This document shows positions 43,221 through 52,048 of a stretch of DNA of 64,000 nucleotides, in pieces. The stretch's first letter is position 1; each line of letters opens with the position of its first letter. Source of the DNA: Pseudomonas sp. QS1027 (GTDB taxonomy: Bacteria > Pseudomonadota > Gammaproteobacteria > Pseudomonadales > Pseudomonadaceae); the NCBI RefSeq assembly GCF_002814235.1, contig NZ_PHSU01000020.1:62001-126000 (forward strand), written 5' to 3'. A program made the translations under genes and the position numbers. Below the pieces are notes generated by a model. The model was not told the origin of the DNA. It ran no database searches and was given only the letters and a program-made list of their open reading frames with translations.

Positions 43221-43949
43221 TCACAGCGCCTCGACCAGAAGGGGCGCTTCGTGACGGGCCACGGCAAACCCATAGACCGTCGCCGGCTGCAGGGTGACCG
43301 AGGTGGCCGCGGGCTGCGTCGCATCTATTTCCACCGCCAGCGCCTCCCCTGGCAGGACATAATCACGACCCAGCATCACGCTGACCTTGTGCGGATTAAG
43401 CTCCAGTTCCGGCGACAGGCGCACCACATAGGGACTGTCATTGCGCACCACCAGCCGGGATTTCTCCAGGTGCCAGGTCAGTTCCTTCCAGGGCGCCGGA
43501 TGTCGGGCCAGCCCCTTGGGGTGCAGGATCAGCGGCAGGTTCTGGCGCAGCGTGACGCCGACGGTAGCGCCGGGACCGGTCTTGCGCAGGGGAATACCTT
43601 CGAAGGTGACGCGTTTCAGACGCTGGGTCTTGAGGGGCTCGCCGTTGGCGCTGAGAAACCGCACCAATTGGCTCTCGCCGGCATCGACCCGGATCACGGG
43701 AGGCGTGATCACCACCAGCGCCTCCAGATCCTCGGGAATGGATTCGACAGCCGAATGCAGCAAGGCCGGACCGCCGTCGGTGTTCTTGATCTGGATACTC
43801 GCCTCGCCCTCCTCCTCATAGAGAATCACCACCGTGGTTTCCGGCTGCATGCCATCGGCACGGGCGGCGCTCCAGAACACACCCAGGAAAAAGAACAGCA
43901 CACCGATAAACAATGACCTGAACATCGGAATAAGGGGCACAACTTTCAA
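43221..43949 (-). CDS. Periplasmic fimbrial chaperone
   Basis: 242 residues if started at TTG 43949, supported by AAGGAGCG eight bases upstream; ATG 43925 would give 234 and lacks a ribosome site. Signal peptide through ARADG, then two immunoglobulin-like halves of a PapD-type chaperone (QIKNTDGGPALLHSAVESIP; ITPPVIRVDAGESQLVRFL). It shields subunits through donor-strand complementation and passes them to the usher. Encoded between the major subunit and the usher. Confidence 0.85.
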   Translation of the reverse strand: MKVVPLIPMFRSLFIGVLFFFLGVFWSAARADGMQPETTVVILYEEEGEASIQIKNTDGGPALLHSAVESIPEDLEALVVITPPVIRVDAGESQLVRFLSANGEPLKTQRLKRVTFEGIPLRKTGPGATVGVTLRQNLPLILHPKGLARHPAPWKELTWHLEKSRLVVRNDSPYVVRLSPELELNPHKVSVMLGRDYVLPGEALAVEIDATQPAATSVTLQPATVYGFAVARHEAPLLVEAL

Positions 43950-44043
43950 GCCATACGCTCCTTGCGAATATATTTTTATTATTCAACAGACATAGAAAGA
44001 GAGTGCCGGCACAGCGTCCTGCGCCGGCAAATATCAGTGCGCT

Positions 44044-44697
44044 TTAGAGATAACGCAGTTCCAACGTCGCCAGGCCATCCAGATACAGTTCCTGGGTGAC
44101 ATCCAGGTCGGAAGTCTTATTGATCACCGCTTTAACTTCCAATGTACCGCTGACCCGCTGTACCGATGCCGGATGAGTGGCGAGGAAGCCGCTCCAGGAC
44201 ATGATGTTCTGATACTGGCCCAAGGCCCCGTTACCACGATTCCAGTTCAAACCGTTATTGGTCGAGACGATGGTGTTGACCAGCGGAAAATCGGCCACGG
44301 AGTCGGTCACGCTCAGGGCGTAACCGCCGATCCGCTGGCCACCCGCCGTGGTCCCCAGGCCGTAGTTGTACACATCGCTATAGTCCGGGCCGAGGGCCGA
44401 CTGCAGGATCCCCGGGATCTTGCTGCTGGAGCGGTTGTCGAGCGCCTTCACCCCGACCCGGGTGCCGCCGTCGCAGTTCACCGCAAACGGCACGCCCCTC
44501 GGCTGCAGAGCCGTGTAGGCGTTGAGGCCCAAATCCGCGGCACGGATTTTCCCGAAATCGACCACACCGCCATTGTGCAGGCTGAGTGTGCAACTGGCCG
44601 GCACGATGGTCCCCTTCACCAACAAGTCCGCCGCGTTGGCATTGCCCCCCAACGCAGCCAACAGAGCACCGATCGCTAATCCGGATACCAACTTCAT
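44044..44697 (-). CDS. DUF1120-type major fimbrial subunit
   Basis: 217 residues from ATG 44697, preceded by AGGGAG. Signal peptide (residues 1-22, ending NANAAD). The mature start LLVKGTIVPASCTLSLHNGGVVDFGKI, with one cysteine, and a second at VNCDGG form the usual disulfide; the terminal ELRYL is the subunit donor-strand end. This matches the DUF1120 family of Pseudomonas fimbrial proteins. It is the first gene of the subunit-chaperone-usher-minor subunit operon, giving highest expression at the 5' end. Confidence 0.82.
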   Translation of the reverse strand: MKLVSGLAIGALLAALGGNANAADLLVKGTIVPASCTLSLHNGGVVDFGKIRAADLGLNAYTALQPRGVPFAVNCDGGTRVGVKALDNRSSSKIPGILQSALGPDYSDVYNYGLGTTAGGQRIGGYALSVTDSVADFPLVNTIVSTNNGLNWNRGNGALGQYQNIMSWSGFLATHPASVQRVSGTLEVKAVINKTSDLDVTQELYLDGLATLELRYL

Positions 44698-45121
44698 TTT
44701 CCTACTCCCTGTTATTAAGTGTGTGCAGATGCAGGTTATTCAGGACTGCACGACTCGGTCCGGGATCACACCCGAAACAGGGCAAGCACTTAGACCCACC
44801 GAATGCAGCCCGATAAATAATTAACACCCAGGCATAATCGCCGGACGCTAGTTTCCACGCTGACCGCTGACAAAAAAACCGGAAGTCGCCACGCTCTTGG
44901 TGCGACGGATAGACAGGCACTGCCAACTTTCATAAATATCGCTGTCATCACAATTCATGACGCAGGTCATCAATGTGAAATATTTATGTAGGAAAATTGA
45001 AGTAATGATTTTCCAATCACCTCGCCACAAGCCCCAGGCCTGATGCTCCCAGGCGTCCTACGTTGGCGTCCGGGCCTGATCGTGGCACGATGGCGAGGTT
45101 ATCGACCGAGATCCTTCAACC
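44698..45121. other. Long divergent intergenic region, fimbrial operon / ppx
   Basis: About 420 bases upstream of both genes, with short open frames that look spurious. One clear dyad, GGAAAAT / ATTTTCC (44991-44997 and 45008-45014), lies in an AT-rich patch near ppx. It probably holds both promoters and fimbrial regulation; no known box recognised. Confidence 0.55.
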
Positions 45122-46624
45122 ATGCCGCATTCCCAAGCCAAGAATCTGTCCCTGATCGCCGCCATCGACCTGGGCTCCAACAGCTTCCATATGGTCGTGG
45201 CCAAGGCCCAGAACGGAGAAATCCGGATCCTGGAGCGCCTCGGCGAGAAGGTTCAACTGGCGGCCGGCATCGACGAGGACCGTCAGCTCACCGAAGAGTC
45301 CATGCAGCGCGGGCTCGATTGCCTGAAGCGTTTTGCCCAACTGATCAACGGCATGCCCCTGGGCGCCGTGCGTATCGTCGGCACCAACGCCCTGCGTGAA
45401 GCGCGCAACCGTGGCGAGTTCATCCGCCGCGCCGAGGAAATCCTCGGTCATCCGGTGGAAGTCATTTCCGGCCGTGAAGAAGCCCGCCTGATCTACCTCG
45501 GCGTGTCCCACACCCTCGCCGACACCCCGGGCAAGCGCCTGGTGGCCGACATCGGCGGCGGCAGTACCGAATTCATCATCGGCCAGCGCTTCGAGCCGCT
45601 GCTGCGCGAAAGCCTGCAAATGGGTTGCGTCAGCTACACCCAGCGCTATTTCCGCGACGGCAAGATCACCCCGGCCCGCTACGCCCAGGCCTACACCGCG
45701 GCGCGCCTGGAAATCATGAGCATCGAGCACGCGCTGCACCGCCTGACCTGGGATGAGGCCATCGGCTCCTCCGGCACCATCCGCGCCATCGGCCTGGCCC
45801 TCAAGGCCGGCGGCCAGGGCAGCGGCGAGGTGAACGCCGAAGGCCTGGCCTGGCTCAAGCGCAAGCTGTTCAAGCTCGGCGATGCCGAGAAAATCGATTT
45901 CGAAGGGATCAAGCCCGACCGCCGCGCGATCTTCCCGGCGGGCCTGGCGATTCTCGAAGCGATCTTCGACGCCCTCGACCTGCAACGCATGGATCACTGC
46001 GACGGCGCACTGCGCGAAGGCGTGCTCTACGACCTGCTGGGCCGCCATCACCATGAAGACGTGCGCGAACGCACCCTCAGCTCGCTGATGGAGCGTTACC
46101 ACGTCGACCTGGAACAGGCGGCACGGGTCGAGCGCAAGGCGCTGCACGCCTTCGATCAAGTGAAGGATGCCTGGGAACTGGCTGACGGGGTCTGGCGCGA
46201 ACTGCTGGGCTGGGCCGCCAAGGTCCATGAAGTGGGCCTGGACATCGCCCACTACCAGTACCACAAGCACGGTGCCTACCTGATCGAGCACTCGGACCTG
46301 GCCGGCTTCTCCCGGGAAGACCAGCAAATGCTCGCCCTGCTGGTGCGCGGGCACCGCCGTAATATTCCCAAGGACAAGTTTGCCGAGTTCGGCGATGAAG
46401 GCATCAAGCTGATTCGCCTGTGCGTGCTGCTGCGCTTCGCGATCCTGTTCCATCACATCCGCGGCACCCAGGAAATGCCGCAGGTCACCTTGCGTGCCGA
46501 CGGCGATAGCCTGGATGTGGTGTTTCCCAAGGACTGGCTGGAGCAGAACCAGCTGACTCAGGCCGACTTCGCGCTGGAAGCGGAGTGGCTGACCCGAGTC
46601 AACATTACCCTCAACGTACGCTGA
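45122..46624 (+). CDS. ppx: Exopolyphosphatase
   Basis: 500 residues. Ppx/GppA fold: LIAAIDLGSNSFHMVVAK (N-terminal phosphate loop), TNALREARNRGEFIRRAEEILGHPVEVISGREEARLIYLGV, and DIGGGSTEFI as the second phosphate-binding loop; a C-terminal helical HD-like region has GRHHHEDVRERTLSSLMERY. It hydrolyses polyphosphate chains from the ends. Its 3' end overlaps the convergent ppk by 14 bases, so the opposing polyphosphate enzymes are arranged tail to tail. Confidence 0.96.
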   Translation: MPHSQAKNLSLIAAIDLGSNSFHMVVAKAQNGEIRILERLGEKVQLAAGIDEDRQLTEESMQRGLDCLKRFAQLINGMPLGAVRIVGTNALREARNRGEFIRRAEEILGHPVEVISGREEARLIYLGVSHTLADTPGKRLVADIGGGSTEFIIGQRFEPLLRESLQMGCVSYTQRYFRDGKITPARYAQAYTAARLEIMSIEHALHRLTWDEAIGSSGTIRAIGLALKAGGQGSGEVNAEGLAWLKRKLFKLGDAEKIDFEGIKPDRRAIFPAGLAILEAIFDALDLQRMDHCDGALREGVLYDLLGRHHHEDVRERTLSSLMERYHVDLEQAARVERKALHAFDQVKDAWELADGVWRELLGWAAKVHEVGLDIAHYQYHKHGAYLIEHSDLAGFSREDQQMLALLVRGHRRNIPKDKFAEFGDEGIKLIRLCVLLRFAILFHHIRGTQEMPQVTLRADGDSLDVVFPKDWLEQNQLTQADFALEAEWLTRVNITLNVR

Positions 46625-48833
46625 GGACCGGGTTGCTCAGGCGATCCAGCAGGATGGCCTGGGCACTGCGCGGGTTCTGGTTGCCGGTCGGCGTGTTGCG
46701 GATATAACGACCGTCCGACTGCAGGCTCCAGCTGTGGGTGTTATCGGTGAGATAACTTTCCAGCTCTTTCTTGACCCGCAGGATCAGCTTCTTGCCCTCC
46801 ACCGGGAAGCAGGTCTCGACGCGCTTGTCGAGGTTGCGCTCCATCCAGTCGGCACTGGAGAGGAACATCTGCTCTTCGCCGCCGTTGAGGAAGTAGAAGA
46901 CCCGGGTGTGTTCCAGGAAGCGGCCGATGATCGAGCGCACATGGATATTGTGCGAAACCCCGGCGATGCCCGGACGCAGGCAGCACATGCCGCGCACTAC
47001 CAGATCGATACGCACGCCGCACTGGCTGGCCTTGTACAACGCGCGGATGATCTTCGGATCGGTCAGCGAGTTGAACTTGGCAATGATGTGCGCCGGCTTG
47101 CCGTCGATGGCGAACTGGGTTTCCCGGGCAATCATGTCGAGCATGCCCTTCTTCAGGGTGAACGGCGCGTGCAGCAACTTCTTCATGCGCAGCGTCTTGC
47201 CCATGCCGATCAACTGGCTGAACAGTTTGCCGACGTCTTCGCACAGGGCGTCGTCGGAGGTCAGCAGGCTGTAGTCGGTATACAGGCGGGCGTTGCCGGC
47301 GTGGTAGTTACCGGTACCCAGGTGCGCGTAGCGGACGATCTCGCCGGCCTCGCGGCGCAGGATCAGCATCATCTTGGCGTGGGTCTTGAAGCCGACCACG
47401 CCGTAGATCACCACCGCGCCGGCCGCTTGCAGGCGGCTGGCCAGTTGCAGGTTGGACTCTTCATCGAAGCGCGCCCGCAGCTCGATCACCGCGGTGACTT
47501 CCTTGCCGTTGCGCGCCGCGTCCACCAGGGCGTCGACGATTTCCGAGTTGGCGCCGCTGCGATACAGGGTCTGGCGCACGGCCAGGACGTGCGGGTCCTT
47601 GGCCGCCTGGCGCAGCAGGTCGACCACCGGGGTGAAGGATTCGAACGGGTGCAGCAGGAGGATGTCCTGCTTGCTGATCACGCTGAAAATATTCTCGCTG
47701 TTCTGCAGCAGTTTCGGGATCTGCGGAGTGAACGGCGTGTATTGCAGTTCCGGATGGCTGTCGAGGCCGGTGATGCTGAACAGCCGCGTCAGGTTCACCG
47801 GACCGTTGACCTGATACAGCTCGGTCTCGTTCAGGTTGAACTGCTTGAGCAGGTAGTCCGACAGGTGTTTCGGGCAGGTATCGGCCACTTCCAGGCGCAC
47901 CGCGTCACCGTAGCGGCGGGAGAACAGCTCGCCGCGCAGGGCGCGGGCCAGGTCTTCGACGTCTTCGGAGTCCAGCGCCAGGTCGGCGTTACGGGTCAGG
48001 CGGAACTGGTAGCAGCCCTTGACCTTCATGCCCTGGAACAGGTCGTCGGCGTGTGCGTGGATCATCGACGACAGGAATACATAGTTATCGCCAGGCCCAC
48101 CCACGTCTTCGGGTACCTTGATGATCCTCGGCAGCAGGCGCGGCGCCGGGATGATCGCCAGGCCCGAATCGCGACCGAAGGCGTCGATACCTTCGAGCTC
48201 GACGATAAAGTTCAGGCTCTTGTTCACCAGCAACGGGAACGGGTGCGTCGGGTCGAGGCCGATCGGGGTGATGATCGGTGCGATCTCGTCACGGAAATAA
48301 CGGCGGACCCAGGTCTTCAGCTTGGTGGTCCAGTAGCGCCGGCGGATAAAGCGCACCTGGTGCTTTTCCAGCTCCGGCAAGAGGATGTCGTTGAGGATCG
48401 CGTACTGGCGATCGACATGCCCGTGCACCAGCTCGCTGATGCGCGCCAGGGCCTGGTGCGGCTGCAGGCCGTCGGCGCCGGCCTGCTCGCGGGCGAAGGT
48501 GATCTGTTTCTTCAGCCCGGCGACGCGAATTTCGAAGAACTCATCCAGGTTGCTGGAGAAGATCAGCAGGAACTTGAGCCGCTCCAACAGCGGGTAGGAC
48601 TCATCCAGCGCCTGTTCCAGCACGCGGATGTTGAACTGCAGCTGCGACAGCTCACGGTGGATATACAGGCTGCTGTCATCCAGGCCCGGAATCGCCACCG
48701 CCGACGGCACCGCCACATGGGGGGCTTCGGCAACCACCGGCGCGGGTTCCAGCTCCGGCGGCGTTTCGGCGATCTGCTCGACCACCGGTTGAGCGTCTTT
48801 TACTTCAACTTCGCTGAGTCCTTCGGTATTCAT
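46611..48833 (-). CDS. ppk: Polyphosphate kinase 1
   Basis: 740 residues with a short variable N-terminus and the PPK1 core: YIHRELSQLQFNIRVLEQALDES, LTRNADLALDSEDVEDLA, the segment THAKMMLILRREAG with the catalytic-site His, and a second His region near IHVRSIIGRFLEHTRVFYF. It forms polyphosphate from ATP. Convergent and overlapping with ppx; hemB lies upstream on the same strand, 18 bases before its start. Confidence 0.97.
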   Translation of the reverse strand: MNTEGLSEVEVKDAQPVVEQIAETPPELEPAPVVAEAPHVAVPSAVAIPGLDDSSLYIHRELSQLQFNIRVLEQALDESYPLLERLKFLLIFSSNLDEFFEIRVAGLKKQITFAREQAGADGLQPHQALARISELVHGHVDRQYAILNDILLPELEKHQVRFIRRRYWTTKLKTWVRRYFRDEIAPIITPIGLDPTHPFPLLVNKSLNFIVELEGIDAFGRDSGLAIIPAPRLLPRIIKVPEDVGGPGDNYVFLSSMIHAHADDLFQGMKVKGCYQFRLTRNADLALDSEDVEDLARALRGELFSRRYGDAVRLEVADTCPKHLSDYLLKQFNLNETELYQVNGPVNLTRLFSITGLDSHPELQYTPFTPQIPKLLQNSENIFSVISKQDILLLHPFESFTPVVDLLRQAAKDPHVLAVRQTLYRSGANSEIVDALVDAARNGKEVTAVIELRARFDEESNLQLASRLQAAGAVVIYGVVGFKTHAKMMLILRREAGEIVRYAHLGTGNYHAGNARLYTDYSLLTSDDALCEDVGKLFSQLIGMGKTLRMKKLLHAPFTLKKGMLDMIARETQFAIDGKPAHIIAKFNSLTDPKIIRALYKASQCGVRIDLVVRGMCCLRPGIAGVSHNIHVRSIIGRFLEHTRVFYFLNGGEEQMFLSSADWMERNLDKRVETCFPVEGKKLILRVKKELESYLTDNTHSWSLQSDGRYIRNTPTGNQNPRSAQAILLDRLSNPVLSVR

Positions 48834-48851
48834 CGAGTGTTCCTGTGAGGG

Positions 48852-49865
48852 CTATTTCTGCTCTCGTAGCAGTTGGGCGGCGCGGGCGGCAAAGTAGGTC
48901 AGGATGCCATCGGCACCCGCCCGTTTAAAAGCGGTCAGGGATTCAAGAATAACGCCTTCGCCCAGCCAGCCATTCTGGATGGCCGCCATGTGCATGGCGT
49001 ACTCACCGCTCACCTGATAGACAAAAGTCGGCACCTTGAATTCATCCTTGACCCGAAAAAGGATATCCAGATACGGCATGCCCGGCTTGACCATGACCAT
49101 GTCGGCGCCTTCGGCCAGGTCCGCGGCCACTTCATGCAGGGCTTCGTGGCTGTTGGCCGGGTCCATCTGGTACGACGCCTTGTTCGCCTTGCCCAGGTTC
49201 AGGGCAGAGCCGACGGCGTCGCGGAAAGGTCCATAGTAGGCGCTGGCGTACTTGGCCGAATAGGCCATGATCCGCACATTGACGTGATCGGCCAGTTCCA
49301 GGGCTTCGCGAATCGCCTGGATGCGTCCGTCCATCATATCGGAAGGAGCCACCACCTGGGCGCCCGCCTCGGCATGGGACAAGGCCTGCTTGACCAGTGC
49401 GTCGACGGTAATGTCGTTCTGCACGTAGCCGTGCTCGTCGAGGATGCCGTCCTGCCCGTGGGTGGTGAACGGGTCCAGGGCGACGTCGGTAATCACCCCC
49501 AGTTCCGGGAAACGTGCACGCAGGGCGCGGGTGGCGCGCTGGGCAATCCCTTCCGGGTTCCAGGCCTCGCTGGCGTCCAGCGACTTGAGTTCAGGCGGTG
49601 TCACCGGGAACAGCGCCAGTGCCGGAATCCCCAGTTCGACCCATTTCTCGGCTTCTTCGAGCAGCAGGTCGATGGTCAAACGCTCCACCCCTGGCATCGA
49701 CGCCACGGCTTCGCGGCGATTCTCACCGTCCAGCACAAACACCGGCAGGATCAGATCATCGACTGTCAGAACATTCTCACGCACCAGGCGGCGAGAAAAA
49801 TCATCACGGCGATTGCGACGCAGACGGGTGGCGGGAAACAAGCGATTGGCGGGGGTAAAGCTCAC
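48852..49865 (-). CDS. hemB: Delta-aminolevulinic acid dehydratase (porphobilinogen synthase)
   Basis: 337 residues from GTG 49865, preceded by CAGGAG; this matches the known length of the P. aeruginosa enzyme, while longer frames run into non-coding sequence. Features: TRLRRNRRDDFSRRLVRENVL, the VAPSDMMDGRI segment, MAYSAKYASAYYGPFRDA and MVKPGMPYLDI with the Schiff-base lysine. It condenses two aminolevulinate molecules in haem and cobamide synthesis. A small GC-rich hairpin lies before the ribosome site. Confidence 0.97.
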   Translation of the reverse strand: MSFTPANRLFPATRLRRNRRDDFSRRLVRENVLTVDDLILPVFVLDGENRREAVASMPGVERLTIDLLLEEAEKWVELGIPALALFPVTPPELKSLDASEAWNPEGIAQRATRALRARFPELGVITDVALDPFTTHGQDGILDEHGYVQNDITVDALVKQALSHAEAGAQVVAPSDMMDGRIQAIREALELADHVNVRIMAYSAKYASAYYGPFRDAVGSALNLGKANKASYQMDPANSHEALHEVAADLAEGADMVMVKPGMPYLDILFRVKDEFKVPTFVYQVSGEYAMHMAAIQNGWLGEGVILESLTAFKRAGADGILTYFAARAAQLLREQK

Positions 49866-49878
49866 GGCAGACTCCTGA

Positions 49879-49894
49879 GCCCGCACAAGCGGGC
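49879..49894 (-). promoter_or_regulatory. Small hairpin in the hemB leader
   Basis: GCCCGC / GCGGGC six-base arms with an ACAA loop, just upstream of the hemB ribosome site. It could affect translation; no known regulator is implied. Confidence 0.35.
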
Positions 49895-50072
49895 GAGCAT
49901 GGCAGTTATAAGCGGCCATTATGACGAAGGAATTACAGTTGTGCTTACTCCTGCGACCTGTCGCCACAGTCGCCGCCTGTGTAGGAAATGTTAACGTCGA
50001 GACACATTTCGACACTTTCCTCTCTGTCCTCGAAGGGTTAGGCTGCGCGTTCATTTCGCCAGCATCCAGACA

Positions 50073-50675
50073 ATGCTCCAACAATTTCTGCAGGATTTCG
50101 GCTACTTCGCCCTGTTTCTCGGCACGTTTTTCGAAGGCGAGACCATTCTGGTACTGGCCGGCTTCCTCGCGTTCCGCGGATACATGGACATCAACCTGGT
50201 GGTTATCGTGGCGTTCTTCGGCAGCTATGCCGGCGACCAGCTGTGGTATTTCCTGGGGCGCAAGCATGGCCGCAAACTCCTGGCCCGCAAGCCGCGCTGG
50301 CAATTGATGGGCGACCGGGCGCTGGAGCATATCCGCCGTCATCCGGATATCTGGGTGCTGACCTTCCGCTTTGTCTACGGCCTGCGCACGGTGATGCCGG
50401 TGGCAATCGGCCTGTCGGGTTACCCGCCGGGTCGCTACCTGTTGCTCAACGGGATCGGTGCGGCGATCTGGGCCGCGGCCCTGGCGGCGGCGGCCTATCA
50501 CTTCGGGGCGATTCTCGAAGGGATGCTCGGCAGCGTGAAGAAATACGAGCTGTGGGTCCTCGGCGGCCTGCTGGTGGCCGGCCTGCTCCTGTGGAGCTGG
50601 CGGCGCATCAGGAGCGCGCGCCTGGCCCGGGCCGAGGCCCGCCTGGCCGAAACTACGAACCGGCCAGACGAATGA
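50073..50675 (+). CDS. DedA-family membrane protein
   Basis: 200 residues. The N-terminal half contains LFLGTFFEGETILVLAGFLA and YAGDQLWYFLGRKHGRKLL, both DedA hallmarks (the glutamate of FFEGE and the aspartate of GDQ are part of the conserved set), then the FRFVYGLRTVMPVAIGLSGYP segment, the typical Arg-containing signature. DedA proteins are inner-membrane lipid transporters or flippases, linked to undecaprenyl phosphate recycling in some members. The 3' end overlaps the convergent sterol desaturase gene by 23 bases. Confidence 0.93.
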   Translation: MLQQFLQDFGYFALFLGTFFEGETILVLAGFLAFRGYMDINLVVIVAFFGSYAGDQLWYFLGRKHGRKLLARKPRWQLMGDRALEHIRRHPDIWVLTFRFVYGLRTVMPVAIGLSGYPPGRYLLLNGIGAAIWAAALAAAAYHFGAILEGMLGSVKKYELWVLGGLLVAGLLLWSWRRIRSARLARAEARLAETTNRPDE

Positions 50676-51894
50676 CCCGCGGCTTGCTGCAGTAGTACAG
50701 ACCGATCAGGCTCAACAGGCTGTAGCTGAGCACGCCGACCCAGGCCAACGGGCTGGCCGGCCACAGTCCGACCAACGGCGCCCACCAGACCAGCGGCAGG
50801 TTGAACGCCAGGCGGACCAGCTCCAGCCGCAGCGCCCAGGGGCGATTCTCCAGCGCCGCGCCAAGCACGAACAGGCCCAGCGCCAGAGTGCCGGCGCCCA
50901 GCAGCAGCGCCGCCAGCGGCAAATGCTCGCCGAAATTCATCAGATAACTGCCCAGGCCGACATAGACCGCGAATTGCAGGGCCAGGTAGATCTGCTGACG
51001 GATCTCCAGGGGCACCTCGAATTTGCGGAACTGGCTCAGATCCGGTTTGTTCAGCGGGTATTTCGCCGCGACATCGGCCGGACGCCAGCCGGTGCGCATA
51101 AACCAGATCCGCAGCTTGTCCCAGTAGCTTTCCGTACGCCGGGCATCGGCCCATAACTGCGCATAGAACTGCAGGTTGGCCCACAACGGGTTCCAGCTGG
51201 CCAGCGGCGTGGTCACGCCGAAGATCACCGGCTCGCGCTCGTCTTCTTCCTGGAAGGTGCCGAACAGCCGGTCCCAGAGGATGAAGACCCCGCCGTAGTT
51301 GCGATCCATGTACAGCGCATTCTGCGCATGGTGCGCCCGATGGTTGGATGGTGTGACAAAGAACCACTCGTACCAGCCCAGCTTGGGCACGTGCCGGGTA
51401 TGTACCCAGAACTGATACAGCAGGTTCAGCGAGGCCACGCTGATAAACACCACCAGCGGCACGCCGAGCACGGCCAATGGCAGATAGAAGATCCAGCTCA
51501 GGAGAAAGCCGGTGCTGGTCTGGCGCAGGGCGGTGCTGAGGTTGTAGTCCTCGCTCTGGTGATGCACCGAGTGGGCGGCCCAGAGAATGTTGCGCTCGTG
51601 CCCCATGCGGTGCAGCCAGTAGTAGCAGAAGTCGTAGGCGACAAAGGCGAACACCCAGACCCAGGGCTTTTGCGCGGACAGTTCGAACAGCGCCAGGTGC
51701 TCCAGTGCAAAGGCGTAGGCGAATATCCCGACGCCCTTGGTCAGCAGCCCGGAGGTGGTCGACAGCACGCCGGTGCTCATGCTGTTGATGGCATCCGCCA
51801 TTCGGTAGTTGCTCACGCCACGCCAGCGATCGGCGAGCAGCTCGATGACGATCAATGCAATGAAAAACGGTACCGCGTAAGGCACGAAGTCCAT
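50653..51894 (-). CDS. Sterol desaturase/fatty acid hydroxylase family membrane protein
   Basis: 413 residues with several hydrophobic segments. Histidine clusters of the di-iron hydroxylase superfamily are visible: YYWLHRMGHERN (HxxxH), HSVHHQSEDYN (HxxHH) and SNHRAHHAQN (HxxHH). This suggests oxygen-dependent modification of a lipid. Bacterial members act on fatty acids, carotenoids or hopanoids; the substrate here is not known. It overlaps the DedA gene tail to tail. Confidence 0.9.
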   Translation of the reverse strand: MDFVPYAVPFFIALIVIELLADRWRGVSNYRMADAINSMSTGVLSTTSGLLTKGVGIFAYAFALEHLALFELSAQKPWVWVFAFVAYDFCYYWLHRMGHERNILWAAHSVHHQSEDYNLSTALRQTSTGFLLSWIFYLPLAVLGVPLVVFISVASLNLLYQFWVHTRHVPKLGWYEWFFVTPSNHRAHHAQNALYMDRNYGGVFILWDRLFGTFQEEDEREPVIFGVTTPLASWNPLWANLQFYAQLWADARRTESYWDKLRIWFMRTGWRPADVAAKYPLNKPDLSQFRKFEVPLEIRQQIYLALQFAVYVGLGSYLMNFGEHLPLAALLLGAGTLALGLFVLGAALENRPWALRLELVRLAFNLPLVWWAPLVGLWPASPLAWVGVLSYSLLSLIGLYYCSKPRVIRLAGS

Positions 51895-51995
51895 GGGGCC
51901 AACCTTCCAGAGTCGATCTGCAAAGATTAGGGGCTATGGCGGAAAAATCCGCTGACAATGAATGCCAAAGCTGTAGACATTTAACGCCAGAAACC

Positions 51996-52018
51996 AGGGA
52001 ACGTCGAACGCGTTCCCT
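51996..52018. repeat. Hairpin after the FTR1-fusion gene (first of two)
   Basis: AGGGAACG / CGTTCCCT eight-base arms with a seven-base loop, between the genes at 51894 and 52049. Part of a double hairpin with the following REP-like element. Confidence 0.6.
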
Positions 52019-52044
52019 GTGGGAGCCGGCTTGCCGGCTCCCAC
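52019..52044. repeat. REP-like perfect hairpin
   Basis: Twelve-base perfect arms GTGGGAGCCGGC / GCCGGCTCCCAC with a TT loop, the familiar GGGAGCCGGCTTGCCGGCTCCC REP form of P. fluorescens, 5 bases from the end of the downstream-transcribed FTR1-type gene. It may act as a messenger stabiliser or terminator. Confidence 0.8.
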
Positions 52045-52048
52045 ATTA

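Noticed and set aside
44702..45030. Short minus-strand frames of 60-74 residues upstream of the fimbrial operon.
   Set aside because: No ribosome sites, unusual amino acid composition and overlap with a probable regulatory region.
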